Positions 17,638 through 24,783 are shown, counted from the stretch's first letter. The stretch is DNA of 35,938 nucleotides from an uncultured Clostridia bacterium (GCA_946407675.1 CAMJPK010000006.1:1-35938); one strand, 5' to 3'. Numbers and translations are program-made. The notes: generated by a model not told the origin, from the sequence alone.

Positions 17638-18239
17638 CAGTGCATCTTCTTCAGAAACGACGGCCTGTGGATCGCACAGGGGCCGAATTCCCGGATCGCG
17701 GCATAATGCGCCTTCGTTCCGTAGCCCTTGTGCTTTTCAAAGCCGTACTGCGGATAACGCTGCGCCATTTCCAGCATGTAGCGGTCACGCGTCACCTTGG
17801 CGAGGATCGACGCCGCGGCGATGGAAGCGCACTTCGCGTCTCCGTCCACGATGCAGCGGCTGGCCGTCTCGATGCCGGTGTTCCGGTTCCCGTCTATGAG
17901 CGCGAGCGCCGGGGCGGGGTCAAGCTGGGCGATCGCGCGGTTCATTGCAAGAAAGGTCGCGCCGAGGATGTTCTTGTCTTCGATCTCCTCCACCGACGCA
18001 AAGGCGATCCCGTAAGATATTGCCTTGTCCGTGATCTCACCGTAGAGCGCTTCCCGCTTCGCCTCACTGAGCTTCTTCGAGTCGTTCAGTCCCGCGATCT
18101 CCAGCCCCGCCGGCAATATGACCGCGGCCGCGCAAACCGGTCCGGCGAGCGGGCCGCGGCCCGCCTCATCCACGCCGCACAGCGGCGATACGCCGCTTGC
18201 AATAATTTCTCTTTCGATTTCCCACAGATCCATCTTCAT
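17637..18239 (-). CDS. rnhB: Ribonuclease HII
   Basis: A 200-residue RNase HII that cuts RNA in RNA-DNA hybrids and single ribonucleotides in DNA. The N-terminal GVDEAGRGPLAGPV holds D24 and E25. The second metal aspartate lies in LALIDGN (about 117) and the DGDAKCASIAAASILAKVTRDR segment is diagnostic. The first ATG overlaps the rbgA stop (ATGA) but its GGAG is only 2 nt away; the ATG two codons further on (18231-18233) has better spacing (8 nt) and may be the real start. Confidence 0.95.
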   Translation of the reverse strand: MKMDLWEIEREIIASGVSPLCGVDEAGRGPLAGPVCAAAVILPAGLEIAGLNDSKKLSEAKREALYGEITDKAISYGIAFASVEEIEDKNILGATFLAMNRAIAQLDPAPALALIDGNRNTGIETASRCIVDGDAKCASIAAASILAKVTRDRYMLEMAQRYPQYGFEKHKGYGTKAHYAAIREFGPCAIHRPSFLKKMH

Positions 18240-19111
18240 GTCTCCGGCGGCACTTCCAAAGAAATGCGGCCAAGCACCCCGTCGTGAAATTCCTTCAACA
18301 GCGTCGCCGCCATGCGGTCGATATCGACCTCGCCGCCGGAGATGCGAAAGCCGCGCTTTGCGCCCGCGTCCTCCAGCAGCTCATACCCGTTCTTATCCGG
18401 GTCGGGAGTAAACTTGTAGCGTTCCTCAATTGTGCCGGGATAGATCTCGCGCAAGCGGATCATAAAATTCGCCGCCAGCGCCGTGCGGTCAATGACGTCC
18501 GCCTTGATCGCATTCGTCAGGGCCAGCGCTTCTCCCACCGCCTGCGAGTCGAATTTCGGCCAAAGGATGCCGGGCGTGTCCAAGAGCTCCAGCCCGCCGC
18601 CGATGCTGATCCACTGTTTGCCGCGCGTCACGCCGGGCTTGTCTCCGGCAACGGCTGCGCGGCGCCCTGCCAGTTGGTTGATCAGCGTGCTTTTGCCCAC
18701 ATTAGGGATCCCGAGGATCATAATGCGCAGCGGTCGGCTGCCCTGCCCCTTTTCCTCCAGCGCCGCGATCCGATCCTTCAGCACCTCGCGGACCGCAGCG
18801 GGAAACTGCTTCACGCCCTTTCCGCTGCGGGCGTCCGTCTCAAGAACGGCAAGTCCCTGCGCGCGGAAATACGCTCTCCAGCGCGCCGTCACCGCAGGGT
18901 CGGCAAGGTCGGCGCGGTTGAGCACCAGCAGATGCGGCTTGTCGCCGGCCAGGCGATCCACGTCGGGATTCCTGCTTGCGGCGGGTATGCGCGCGTCCAG
19001 CAGCTCGCAGACGGCGTCCACCTGGCGCATGGTCTCTCCGATCATGCGCTGGGCTTTCGTCATGTGCCCCGGGTACCACTGGATCGCGATCTTTTCGTAT
19101 GCTTCGTTCAT
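18236..19111 (-). CDS. rbgA: Ribosome biogenesis GTPase RbgA/YlqF
   Basis: A 291-residue circularly permuted GTPase required for late 50S assembly. The family N-terminus IQWYPGHMTKAQRMI is present. The permuted motif order is visible: G4 NRADL (about 85), then G1 GIPNVGKST (about 137), then the G3 region DTPGILWPKF. The C-terminal RNA-binding domain starts near 205. AAGGA lies about 10 nt upstream of the ATG. Neighbours lepB and rnhB and the nearby rplS (L19) match the B. subtilis rplS-ylqF-rnhB order. Confidence 0.95.
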   Translation of the reverse strand: MNEAYEKIAIQWYPGHMTKAQRMIGETMRQVDAVCELLDARIPAASRNPDVDRLAGDKPHLLVLNRADLADPAVTARWRAYFRAQGLAVLETDARSGKGVKQFPAAVREVLKDRIAALEEKGQGSRPLRIMILGIPNVGKSTLINQLAGRRAAVAGDKPGVTRGKQWISIGGGLELLDTPGILWPKFDSQAVGEALALTNAIKADVIDRTALAANFMIRLREIYPGTIEERYKFTPDPDKNGYELLEDAGAKRGFRISGGEVDIDRMAATLLKEFHDGVLGRISLEVPPET

Positions 19112-19126
19112 GGCGCCGTCCGTCCT

Positions 19127-19693
19127 TCAGCTGACGCGGCCGAATTTGTTCAGAGGCGCGATGCGCAGCAGGGCTCTGCCGATGATATAGCGGTTGTCCA
19201 CGCAGCCCACGCTTGCGCTGCGGCTGTCCGTTGAGCGGTTGCGGTTGTCGCCCATGACAAAGACATGCCCCTTCGGCACCGTGACCGGCTCGGTAAAGTT
19301 CTCCGGCTCCAACGTCGGCGCATTGGTGTACGGCTCATCCAGCGCAACGCCGTCCACATAGACGACGCCCGCCTGAAAATCAATGTCCACCGTCTGCCCC
19401 TCCGTGGCGATCACACGCTTCACGATCGGGTCCGACATAAAGGACGCCTTGCGCAGCACAACGATATCCCCGTATTTCGGCTCATAGAACAGCCGGCTGA
19501 CGATCAGCAGATTGCCTTCCTCCAGCGTCGGCACCATGCTGCTGCCGACGACCGTGATCGTCCGCGCGATAAATGTGAAGATCAGAATCGCCGCGACCAG
19601 CGCGGAGACGATGCACTGCAGCCAGTCCAGCGCCTCGCCGGTGCCTTTCTCCTTCTCGCGCTTTTTCGCCCGGACTTCGGGATTCTCATTCAT
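19127..19693 (-). CDS. lepB: Type I signal peptidase (S26, SipS/LepB)
   Basis: A 188-residue membrane protease that removes signal peptides outside the membrane. There is a charged cytoplasmic N-terminus (about 1-22), one membrane segment (about 26-45) and then the catalytic domain. The Ser/Lys dyad is S52 (GSSMVPTL) and K92 (KRVIATEG); the GDNRNRSTDSR box is at about 147-158. A single N-terminal membrane anchor is typical of Gram-positive SipS enzymes. AGGAG lies 6 nt upstream of the ATG. It is the first gene after the rplS terminator and has its own promoter. Confidence 0.96.
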   Translation of the reverse strand: MNENPEVRAKKREKEKGTGEALDWLQCIVSALVAAILIFTFIARTITVVGSSMVPTLEEGNLLIVSRLFYEPKYGDIVVLRKASFMSDPIVKRVIATEGQTVDIDFQAGVVYVDGVALDEPYTNAPTLEPENFTEPVTVPKGHVFVMGDNRNRSTDSRSASVGCVDNRYIIGRALLRIAPLNKFGRVS

Positions 19694-19746
19694 AAGCTTT
19701 CTCCTGTGATTTATGAAAACGGTGTATATCCAATACTTGACTATTT

Positions 19747-19776
19747 ATTATACAACATACATCGAATCCAGCGCAA
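19747..19776 (-). promoter_or_regulatory. Promoter of the lepB-rbgA-rnhB-yraN-thrC unit
   Basis: On the minus strand, TTGCGC (19771-19776) lies 18 nt upstream of a perfect TATAAT (19747-19752). The -35 box directly abuts the T-tract of the rplS terminator, so termination and re-initiation are packed back to back. Transcripts would start near 19740, about 50 nt before the lepB ATG. Confidence 0.7.
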
Positions 19777-19813
19777 GAAAAAAATCGGCATGACTGTCAT
19801 CACGCCGATTTTT
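19777..19813 (-). terminator. Rho-independent terminator of rplS
   Basis: On the minus strand AAAAATCGGCGTGAT and GTCATGCCGATTTTT form a 15-bp stem (two G-U pairs) closed by a GACA tetraloop, followed by a run of Ts and C (TTTTTTTC counted from the stem). It begins 24 nt after the rplS stop. Confidence 0.9.
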
Positions 19814-19837
19814 CTCTGATTGAGATGGGAGGCCGGA

Positions 19838-20182
19838 TTACAGGCGCTCCTTGACCTTTGCCGCCTTGCCGACGCGATCGCGCAGGTAGTACAGCTTGGC
19901 TCTGCGGACCTTGCCCTTGCGGACAGTGTCAACAGAAACGATGGTGGGAGAGTGCACCGGGAAAACCTTCTCGCAGCCGACATTGTAGGAGATGCGGCGG
20001 ACCGTGATGGTCTCGTTGATGCCGCCATGCTTCTTGGCAATGATGGTGCCTTCAAAGGCCTGGGTACGCTCGCGGTTGCCTTCCTTGACGCGGACGGTCA
20101 CACGGACGGTGTCGCCGACGTTCATCTCAGGCAGAGCAGCCTTCATGTACTGCTCGGTCAGGGTCTTGATCAGATCTGCCAT
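19838..20182 (-). CDS. rplS: 50S ribosomal protein L19
   Basis: A 114-residue ribosomal protein at the 30S-50S interface. The sequence is canonical: [19 protein letters not shown], then [12 protein letters not shown], then [23 protein letters not shown] and [19 protein letters not shown]. Length is exactly the family's. AAGGAAGG lies about 9 nt before the ATG. It has a strong promoter, a structured leader and a terminator, so it is a one-gene unit here, whereas in other bacteria it usually ends the rpsP-rimM-trmD operon. Confidence 0.98.
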   Translation of the reverse strand: MADLIKTLTEQYMKAALPEMNVGDTVRVTVRVKEGNRERTQAFEGTIIAKKHGGINETITVRRISYNVGCEKVFPVHSPTIVSVDTVRKGKVRRAKLYYLRDRVGKAAKVKERL

Positions 20183-20191
20183 ATCGGATAT

Positions 20192-20262
20192 TCCTTCCTT
20201 TTATAGACGTTCATACCGGAGGGCGCCCACTTACGCCGCGGAAGCGGACCGTCTGTACTATG
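20192..20262 (-). ncRNA. Structured 5' leader of rplS (L19 leader candidate)
   Basis: Between the promoter and the rplS start, AGACG (20250-20254) can pair with CGTCT (20205-20209), the latter just before the ribosome-binding site. Inside, GTCCGCTT pairs with AAGTGGGC (8 bp with G-U pairs) around a 9-nt loop. A short closing helix next to the Shine-Dalgarno site is what the Firmicute L19 autoregulatory leader looks like. Identity as an L19 leader is inferred from position and fold, not from a covariance search. Confidence 0.6.
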
Positions 20263-20277
20263 CCAACAGGCCAAAGT

Positions 20278-20306
20278 ATATTATCACGCAGCTTATGGAA
20301 TTGCAA
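20278..20306 (-). promoter_or_regulatory. Sigma-A-type promoter of rplS
   Basis: On the minus strand TTGCAA (20301-20306), 17-nt spacer, TAATAT (20278-20283), with TG one base before the -10 (extended). The transcript would start near 20271, giving an unusually long leader of about 88 nt. The layout is nearly the same as that of the tig promoter. Confidence 0.75.
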
Positions 20307-20321
20307 GCATTATTTTTCTTT

Positions 20322-20993
20322 TTACCGGAATTCTTTCATTTCGGCGTCATAGACCGCCTGCCGTGTGAACTCCGCATAGTCCGGTTTGAGCTCCGGCGCA
20401 AGCTGCGCCAGCGCGGAAACAAGCAGATCCGGGTTCAGCGTCGGCTCCTGCGCGGAGATCACGGCGCTGAGCAGAATGCGCCGCGCTTCCGCCGCAAAGC
20501 CGATGGAGCGGATCGCCGGGGCAATGTCGCTCTCCCCCTCTCCGCGCTTCGTCTTTTTCCGGATGAGGATCGTCTCCTGTGCAAAAAAGCGCTGCAGTCC
20601 GTCCCGCACGGCAAGCACGTCGGCCGTATCGTATTCCAGCACGCCGGAGATGCGCAGCCATTTCAGCTCCCGGACCTTTCGCCCCTCCGGATAGGTCTCC
20701 AGCACGCGGATGCCCTCCGGCATCGCCGCTGTCAGCGCGTCCGGCAGCGCCGCAAGGTCCGTCTCCTGCGCCAGTTGAAAATCCATCAGCTCGCAGACGC
20801 TGGACGTTCCGACGCCCAGCGGCAGCAGGATCGAGAGGATCGGGTGCGGATTGAATCCCTCACTGTACTTCAAGCCGTATCCGGCGCGCTGGAAGGCGCG
20901 CTGCATCGTTCGCATCAGGTCCAGGTGGGAGATATAGACCGCCCTGCCCTCTTTCGTAAAGCGCAGCCGCAGCTTTTCAGACATCGCAGGCAC
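20322..20993 (-). CDS. TIGR03936-type radical SAM-linked protein (DUF2344)
   Basis: A 223-residue protein beginning KLRLRFTKEGRAVYISHLDLMRTMQRAFQRA, with KYSEGFNPHP and LPLGVGTSSVCELMDF segments. These are the signatures of the DUF2344 family, which is encoded next to, or fused to, the large radical SAM protein. It has no radical SAM cysteines itself and was suggested from genome context to take part in tRNA or ribosome-related modification; its function is not proven. It overlaps the upstream radical SAM gene by 17 nt with GGAGG 7 nt before the ATG, so the two are co-translated. Confidence 0.9.
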   Translation of the reverse strand: MPAMSEKLRLRFTKEGRAVYISHLDLMRTMQRAFQRAGYGLKYSEGFNPHPILSILLPLGVGTSSVCELMDFQLAQETDLAALPDALTAAMPEGIRVLETYPEGRKVRELKWLRISGVLEYDTADVLAVRDGLQRFFAQETILIRKKTKRGEGESDIAPAIRSIGFAAEARRILLSAVISAQEPTLNPDLLVSALAQLAPELKPDYAEFTRQAVYDAEMKEFR

Positions 20994-22809
20994 CTCCGTT
21001 CAGCGCGCGTGCGCCGCAGTTTTCGCAGCCGTGCCGGCAGTCCGGAGAGAGCGCGCCTTCATAGGCCCGCGCCCGCTCCCGCAGCAGGAATTCCTTCTTC
21101 ACGCCCATGTTGATATGATCCCACGGCATACGCTCCTGCGCGCCGCGCTCGCGCGTCGTATAAAAACCGCCGTCGATCCCGCAGTCCTCCAGCGCCTTCG
21201 TCCATCTGTCATAGCGGAAAAAGTCGCTCCACGCCTCCAGCCGTCCGCCGCTGCGCCACACCTGCTCGATCACGGCGCCGATGCGCCGGTCGCCGCGCGA
21301 AAGGATGCATTCGATCTCGCTCGTCTCCGCGTCATGCCAGTTGTATACCACGTTCCGCGCGGTCAGATTATCCCGCAGCAGGCGGACCCGGCGCAGATAC
21401 TCCTCGCGGCTGACCTGCTTTTCCCACTGGAAGGGCGTGTGCGGCTTGGGGATAAAGCAGGAGGTCGAGATCGTGATGCGGACGCCTCGATTCTTGTTTG
21501 CCGCGTTTTCACGCCAGCAGTGCAGCACGTCGTTGGCGATCTGCGCGATGCCCAAAACGTCCTCGTCGGTCTCGGTCGGAAGGCCGAGCATAAAATATAG
21601 CTTCACATTGTTCCAGCCGCCCGCGAAGGCGACGCGGCAGGATTCCAACAGGTCTTCTTCCCGCACGTTTTTGTTGATCGCGTCGCGCAGGCGCTGTGTT
21701 CCCGCCTCCGGCGCGAAGGTCAGGCCGCTCTTGCGCACCTTCTGGACACGCTGCATGATATCCATGGAGAAGTTGTCCGCGCGCAGGCTCGGCAGCGCCA
21801 GACCGATGCTTCGCGGCACGCAATAGTCGAGCAGCCCGTCGCACAGTTCGCCGAGCTGTCGGTAATCGCTGCTGCTGAGCGAGGAGAGCGTGATCTCCTG
21901 ATAGCCGGACTTCTCCAGCGCCTCGATCCCCTGCGCCACGAGCTTTTCGGCGCTTCTGGAGCGCACGGGACGGTAGATCTGCCCCGCCTGACAGAACCGG
22001 CAGCCGCGCACGCAGCCGCGGAAGAGCTCGAGATTCACGCGGTCGTGTACGATCTCGGTGCTTGGGACGATTTGATCCGTCGGAAAGGGGCTGTTTTCAA
22101 AGTCCCGCACCAGCCGCTTTGTGACCGTTTCCGGTGCGCCGTCCTTCGGCGTGACGGAAGCGATCGTGCCGTCGGCATGATAGGCGACATCGTACAGACT
22201 CGGCACATACACGCCGGGGATGTCCGCCGCCGCGCGCAGAAAGCGCCGCTTGTCCCAGCCCTCGCGCTTCGCGCGGTTCAGGAGCAGCAGCACCTCGTTA
22301 TCCATCGCCTCGCCCTCGCCCAGCACCATCAGGTCAAGGAAATCCGCCATCGGCTCCGGATTGCAGCAGCTCGAGCCGCCGGCAAACACCAGAGGCAGAA
22401 GCGCGGTACGCTCCGCCGCGTGCAGCGGGATACCGCCGAGGTCCAGCATATCCAAAACGGTCGTGTACGCCACCTCATAGCCGAGGGAGAAGCCGATCGC
22501 ATCAAACGCCGTCAGAGGGTCTCCGCTTTCCAGTGCATACAGCGGGATGCCGTTTTCCCGCATTTCGCGCTCCATGTCATCCCACGGCGCAAAGACGCGC
22601 TCGCACCAAACGCCGTCCAGCGCATTGATCGTGCTGTACAGAATGCGCATGCCGACGTTGCTCATCCCGATCTCATAGACGTCGGGAAAGCAGAACGCCA
22701 TGCGCAGGTCAACGGCGGCTTTGTCCTTGATGATCTCGCGGTACTCGCCGCCCGTATAGCGCGCGGGCTTTTGCACCCGCGGCAGGATTCGTTTCAATCT
22801 CTTGTCCAT
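20977..22809 (-). CDS. TIGR03960-type B12-binding-like radical SAM protein
   Basis: A 610-residue protein of the TIGR03960 family. An N-terminal cobalamin-binding-like domain (about 30-200; VDLRMAFCFPDVYEIGMSN) precedes the radical SAM core. The [4Fe-4S] cysteines are C266-x3-C270-x2-C273 (FRGCVRGCRFCQAG). TFAPEAGTQRLRDAINK follows. The C-terminus holds more cysteines (PDCRHGCENCGA), perhaps a further metal site. Function is unknown; DUF2344 next door is the usual partner. In many Clostridia this pair precedes ribonuclease G and rplU-rpmA, which are absent here; rplS follows instead. Confidence 0.92.
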   Translation of the reverse strand: MDKRLKRILPRVQKPARYTGGEYREIIKDKAAVDLRMAFCFPDVYEIGMSNVGMRILYSTINALDGVWCERVFAPWDDMEREMRENGIPLYALESGDPLTAFDAIGFSLGYEVAYTTVLDMLDLGGIPLHAAERTALLPLVFAGGSSCCNPEPMADFLDLMVLGEGEAMDNEVLLLLNRAKREGWDKRRFLRAAADIPGVYVPSLYDVAYHADGTIASVTPKDGAPETVTKRLVRDFENSPFPTDQIVPSTEIVHDRVNLELFRGCVRGCRFCQAGQIYRPVRSRSAEKLVAQGIEALEKSGYQEITLSSLSSSDYRQLGELCDGLLDYCVPRSIGLALPSLRADNFSMDIMQRVQKVRKSGLTFAPEAGTQRLRDAINKNVREEDLLESCRVAFAGGWNNVKLYFMLGLPTETDEDVLGIAQIANDVLHCWRENAANKNRGVRITISTSCFIPKPHTPFQWEKQVSREEYLRRVRLLRDNLTARNVVYNWHDAETSEIECILSRGDRRIGAVIEQVWRSGGRLEAWSDFFRYDRWTKALEDCGIDGGFYTTRERGAQERMPWDHINMGVKKEFLLRERARAYEGALSPDCRHGCENCGARALNGGACDV

Positions 22810-22836
22810 GTGTCTCTCCAGCCGAAAAGTGATGCT

Positions 22837-22865
22837 ATTCTATCGCAGCACGGCTGAAAAAACAA
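22837..22865 (-). promoter_or_regulatory. Possible promoter of the radical SAM gene pair
   Basis: On the minus strand TTGTTT (22860-22865), 17-nt spacer, TAGAAT (22837-22842), in the 61-nt gap before the radical SAM gene. An inverted repeat CAGCCG / CGGCTG overlaps it, with the 3' arm directly beside the GGAGAG ribosome-binding site. The -35 match is weak. Confidence 0.45.
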
Positions 22866-22870
22866 GTATT

Positions 22871-23425
22871 TCATTTGCTCGCGTCGCCCCGAAGATTGTG
22901 TACCGCCAGCCATATCCCCATCGCCGCCATGGAAACGGACCGAAAGCGCAGCGCAATCGCGATACCCCCGGCCAAAAAGAGCAGCGCCGCGATCCGTGAG
23001 ATCGTCCGTGCCTGCGCCGCGGGCAGTAGGGAGAACAGGATGCGCCCGCCGTCCAGCGGCATTATGGGCAGGCAGTTGAATACGGACAGCGCGAAGCTGA
23101 TCGCGCCGCTCATGCGCCAGAAGGCGCCGCCCACGGTGCAGGCAGTCACGGCATAGACGGCGCCTGCCAGCGGTCCGGCGAGACAGCACAGCGCACTGCG
23201 CAGTCCCTCCAAGCTCGGCGCGTAATCCAGCTGCGCCCCCGTGACCGAAATGCTGACGCGCGTCAGGCGGCAGGCGCACAGCCGCAGCGCCGCGATGTGC
23301 CCCAGCTCATGCACAAGCGCCGCGGGCAACAGCGCGGACATGACGCCGTCACCGTCGACAAAATACAACAGCGCAGCGAGCAAGATCGCCCCCGCGCTGA
23401 TGTTCCATTGGACATGCCGCATCAT
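22871..23425 (-). CDS. M50 site-2 metalloprotease, SpoIVFB-like
   Basis: A 184-residue intramembrane zinc protease. HELGH at 39-43 supplies two zinc ligands and the catalytic Glu. D125 in NCLPIMPLDGGR is the third ligand. Four or more hydrophobic segments are visible (about 10-24, 32-50, 78-100, 146-160). It is close in size to the short SpoIVFB-like class, without a CBS domain. ATG at 23423-23425 overlaps the stop of the M23 gene (ATGATG), so the two are coupled. In B. subtilis SpoIVFB cleaves pro-sigma-K in the mother cell; that substrate here is an inference from the pairing with an M23 protein. Confidence 0.88.
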   Translation of the reverse strand: MMRHVQWNISAGAILLAALLYFVDGDGVMSALLPAALVHELGHIAALRLCACRLTRVSISVTGAQLDYAPSLEGLRSALCCLAGPLAGAVYAVTACTVGGAFWRMSGAISFALSVFNCLPIMPLDGGRILFSLLPAAQARTISRIAALLFLAGGIAIALRFRSVSMAAMGIWLAVHNLRGDASK

Positions 23426-24201
23426 TCGTTGATGTAGTATTCCGGATTGACGTACACCCCGTCGTGCGACAGCTCGAAATGCAGATGCGGCCCGGTCGCC
23501 AGCCCCGTCGCGCCGACCAGCGCAACCGCGTCCCCTTTTGATACCGTTTCGCCCGCCTTGACGAGGAGCTTGCTGCAGTGGCAGTAGTGGCTGACCCAGC
23601 CGTCGCCGTGGTCGATCTTCATATGCCACCCAAAGCTTTCATCATATCCGGCGAAGGACACCGTGCCGTCTGCGAAGGCGCCGACGCACTCCCCCGCATT
23701 GGCCGCAACATCCGTTCCGAAATGGAACCGGACGGTATGCAGAATCGGATGGAGCCGATAGCCGAAGCCGGAGGACTGTCTGCCCGCCACAGGCAGCGCA
23801 TGATCGAAGGGCAACTTTTCATAGGCATAGTCCACATTCTCCGGAAGCGAATAGTCCGAAAAGGCAGCTTGGCTTTCCAAAAACGCCGCAACGGCGGGCA
23901 TCTGCGTTTCTTCGGGCGCCTGCGTCTCCTCGATGGTCCGGCTTTCCTCCACGCGGTAGCTGACATAGCGCTCCATCGTGCGCAAATCCGACGAAACCGT
24001 CTGCGCGGCCTGAACCGCCTCATCTGTCTTTTCCCGCCGGAGATCCAGCCGGTCCCCGAGCTCACGGAACACCTGAATGGCATCCCGTTTGCTCTCAAGC
24101 GCAGAGCGCAGCGGCGCAAACGCCTGTGGAAACAGCACCTTTGCCAGCGAGAGCAGAAAGAACAAAACCGCGGCTGCAAGCGCGGCGATCTGCTTTGACA
24201 T
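23422..24201 (-). CDS. Membrane-anchored M23 (LytM-type) peptidase, SpoIVFA-like
   Basis: About 259 residues: a short basic N-terminus, one membrane segment (about 3-23), a coiled region, an acidic linker and a C-terminal M23 domain. All zinc motifs are kept: H160-x3-D164 (HFGTD) and H239-x-H241 (GPHLHFEL), with HYCHCSKL between. It may therefore be an active endopeptidase, or a scaffold like SpoIVFA, which holds SpoIVFB. The start is uncertain: ATG at 24199-24201 has AAAGGA at 11 nt; ATGs at 24211-24213 and 24220-24222 are alternatives, and the frame is open to 24282. The 4-nt overlap with the M50 gene supports a functional pair. Confidence 0.85.
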   Translation of the reverse strand: MSKQIAALAAAVLFFLLSLAKVLFPQAFAPLRSALESKRDAIQVFRELGDRLDLRREKTDEAVQAAQTVSSDLRTMERYVSYRVEESRTIEETQAPEETQMPAVAAFLESQAAFSDYSLPENVDYAYEKLPFDHALPVAGRQSSGFGYRLHPILHTVRFHFGTDVAANAGECVGAFADGTVSFAGYDESFGWHMKIDHGDGWVSHYCHCSKLLVKAGETVSKGDAVALVGATGLATGPHLHFELSHDGVYVNPEYYINE

Positions 24202-24284
24202 TCTTCGCGCCATCCTTTCCATTCGAGATTGCTTGGATTCCCTGTATGGCATCCGCCGTTGCGGTATCGCCATGCGCTGCAATC

Positions 24285-24290
24285 ATTATA
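24285..24290 (-). promoter_or_regulatory. Isolated -10-like box upstream of the M23 gene
   Basis: A perfect TATAAT on the minus strand about 63-85 nt upstream of the candidate starts of the M23 gene. No good -35 box lies 16-18 nt upstream, so a promoter is possible but not well supported. It is the only candidate in the interval 24202-24384. Confidence 0.3.
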
Positions 24291-24384
24291 CCGGCAGCGG
24301 AAGCAGAATTTGCGCGAATCGCGTCGCTTCCGAGCCACGCGAAATCTCTTGTCGTTGTCTTTTTTGCGAAAGATGATTTTATGC

Positions 24385-24413
24385 TTGACAAGTCGGGGGA
24401 TATCCTTTATTAT
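24385..24413 (+). promoter_or_regulatory. Consensus promoter of tRNA-Pro
   Basis: A perfect -35 TTGACA (24385-24390), 17-nt spacer and -10 TATTAT (24408-24413). Transcription would start near 24420, giving a leader of about 34 nt before the tRNA. It is the closest to consensus of any promoter in the window. Confidence 0.85.
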
Positions 24414-24453
24414 GATGTGGCGCGTTTTCGACGATGTTGAAACGCTTTCGATC

Positions 24454-24530
24454 TCCGGGTGTAGCGCAGCTGGTAGCGTGCTTGGTTCGGGACCAAGAGG
24501 CCGTGGGTTCAAATCCCGCCACTCGGACCA
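24454..24530 (+). tRNA. tRNA-Pro (anticodon CGG)
   Basis: A 77-nt cloverleaf. The acceptor stem TCCGGGT / ACTCGGA has one G-U pair and CCA is encoded at 24528-24530. The D-arm is in GTAGCGCAGCTGGTAGCGTGC. The anticodon stem CTTGG / CCAAG holds the loop TTCGGGA (anticodon CGG at 34-36). The T-arm is GTGGG TTCAAAT CCCGC. It reads CCG proline codons. Its promoter lies 40 nt upstream and a terminator begins within the CCA end. Confidence 0.97.
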
Positions 24531-24570
24531 AAAGAGAACTGTCCCTTCTGGGACAGTTCTCTTTTGGTTT
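24528..24570 (+). terminator. Terminator hairpin overlapping the tRNA CCA end
   Basis: A perfect 18-bp stem, CCAAAAGAGAACTGTCCC (24528-24545) with its complement (24550-24567), and a TTCT loop, followed by TTTG. The 5' arm starts with the tRNA's own CCA bases, so the stem could form only by melting into the mature 3' end or shorter by 2-3 pairs. Works on either strand as a structure; the T-tract after it is short. Confidence 0.75.
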
Positions 24571-24577
24571 GTATGAC

Positions 24578-24594
24578 TTGAACCCACGGCCTCT
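24578..24594 (-). repeat. Partial inverted copy of the tRNA-Pro 3' half
   Basis: Bases 24578-24594 are the exact reverse complement of 24496-24512 in the tRNA (the end of the anticodon stem through the T-stem and T-loop). The match is 17 of 17, and beyond it similarity drops. It is followed by further hairpins, GGGCGC-GAA-GCGCCC (24595-24609) and GTTCAA-TTAT-TTGAAC (24610-24625). It is too short to be a functional tRNA; it looks like a remnant. Confidence 0.75.
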
Positions 24595-24638
24595 GGGCGC
24601 GAAGCGCCCGTTCAATTATTTGAACGTTTACGGCCGTG
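24595..24638. repeat. Clustered hairpins between the tRNA and ppdK
   Basis: Two tight perfect hairpins (24595-24609 and 24610-24625) are nested inside a wider inverted repeat, CACGGCC (24585-24591) with GGCCGTG (24632-24638). No open frame crosses it with coding character. The interval 24639-24690 holds nothing else recognisable. Confidence 0.65.
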
Positions 24639-24690
24639 AAACAGCCATGGCACGACTTTGTGAAAAATTTGTGAATCTGCAAACTTTCCC

Positions 24691-24719
24691 TTGCACTGAA
24701 TAACAATATAGTGTATAAT
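24691..24719 (+). promoter_or_regulatory. Promoter of ppdK
   Basis: TTGCAC (24691-24696), 17-nt spacer, perfect TATAAT (24714-24719). The transcript would start near 24726, leaving a leader of about 58 nt with AGAAAGGAA before the ppdK ATG. No clear operator is seen. Confidence 0.85.
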
Positions 24720-24783
24720 GCGCTGGTATTTCCGAGAACAAACCGTCAGGATTTGAGATACGAACCAGAAAGGAACGAAAAAC

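Noticed and set aside
24379-24615. Short minus-strand protein containing AGFEPTASWSRTK
   Set aside because: This is the well-known false protein obtained by translating the opposite strand of a tRNA gene; the tRNA-Pro explains it.
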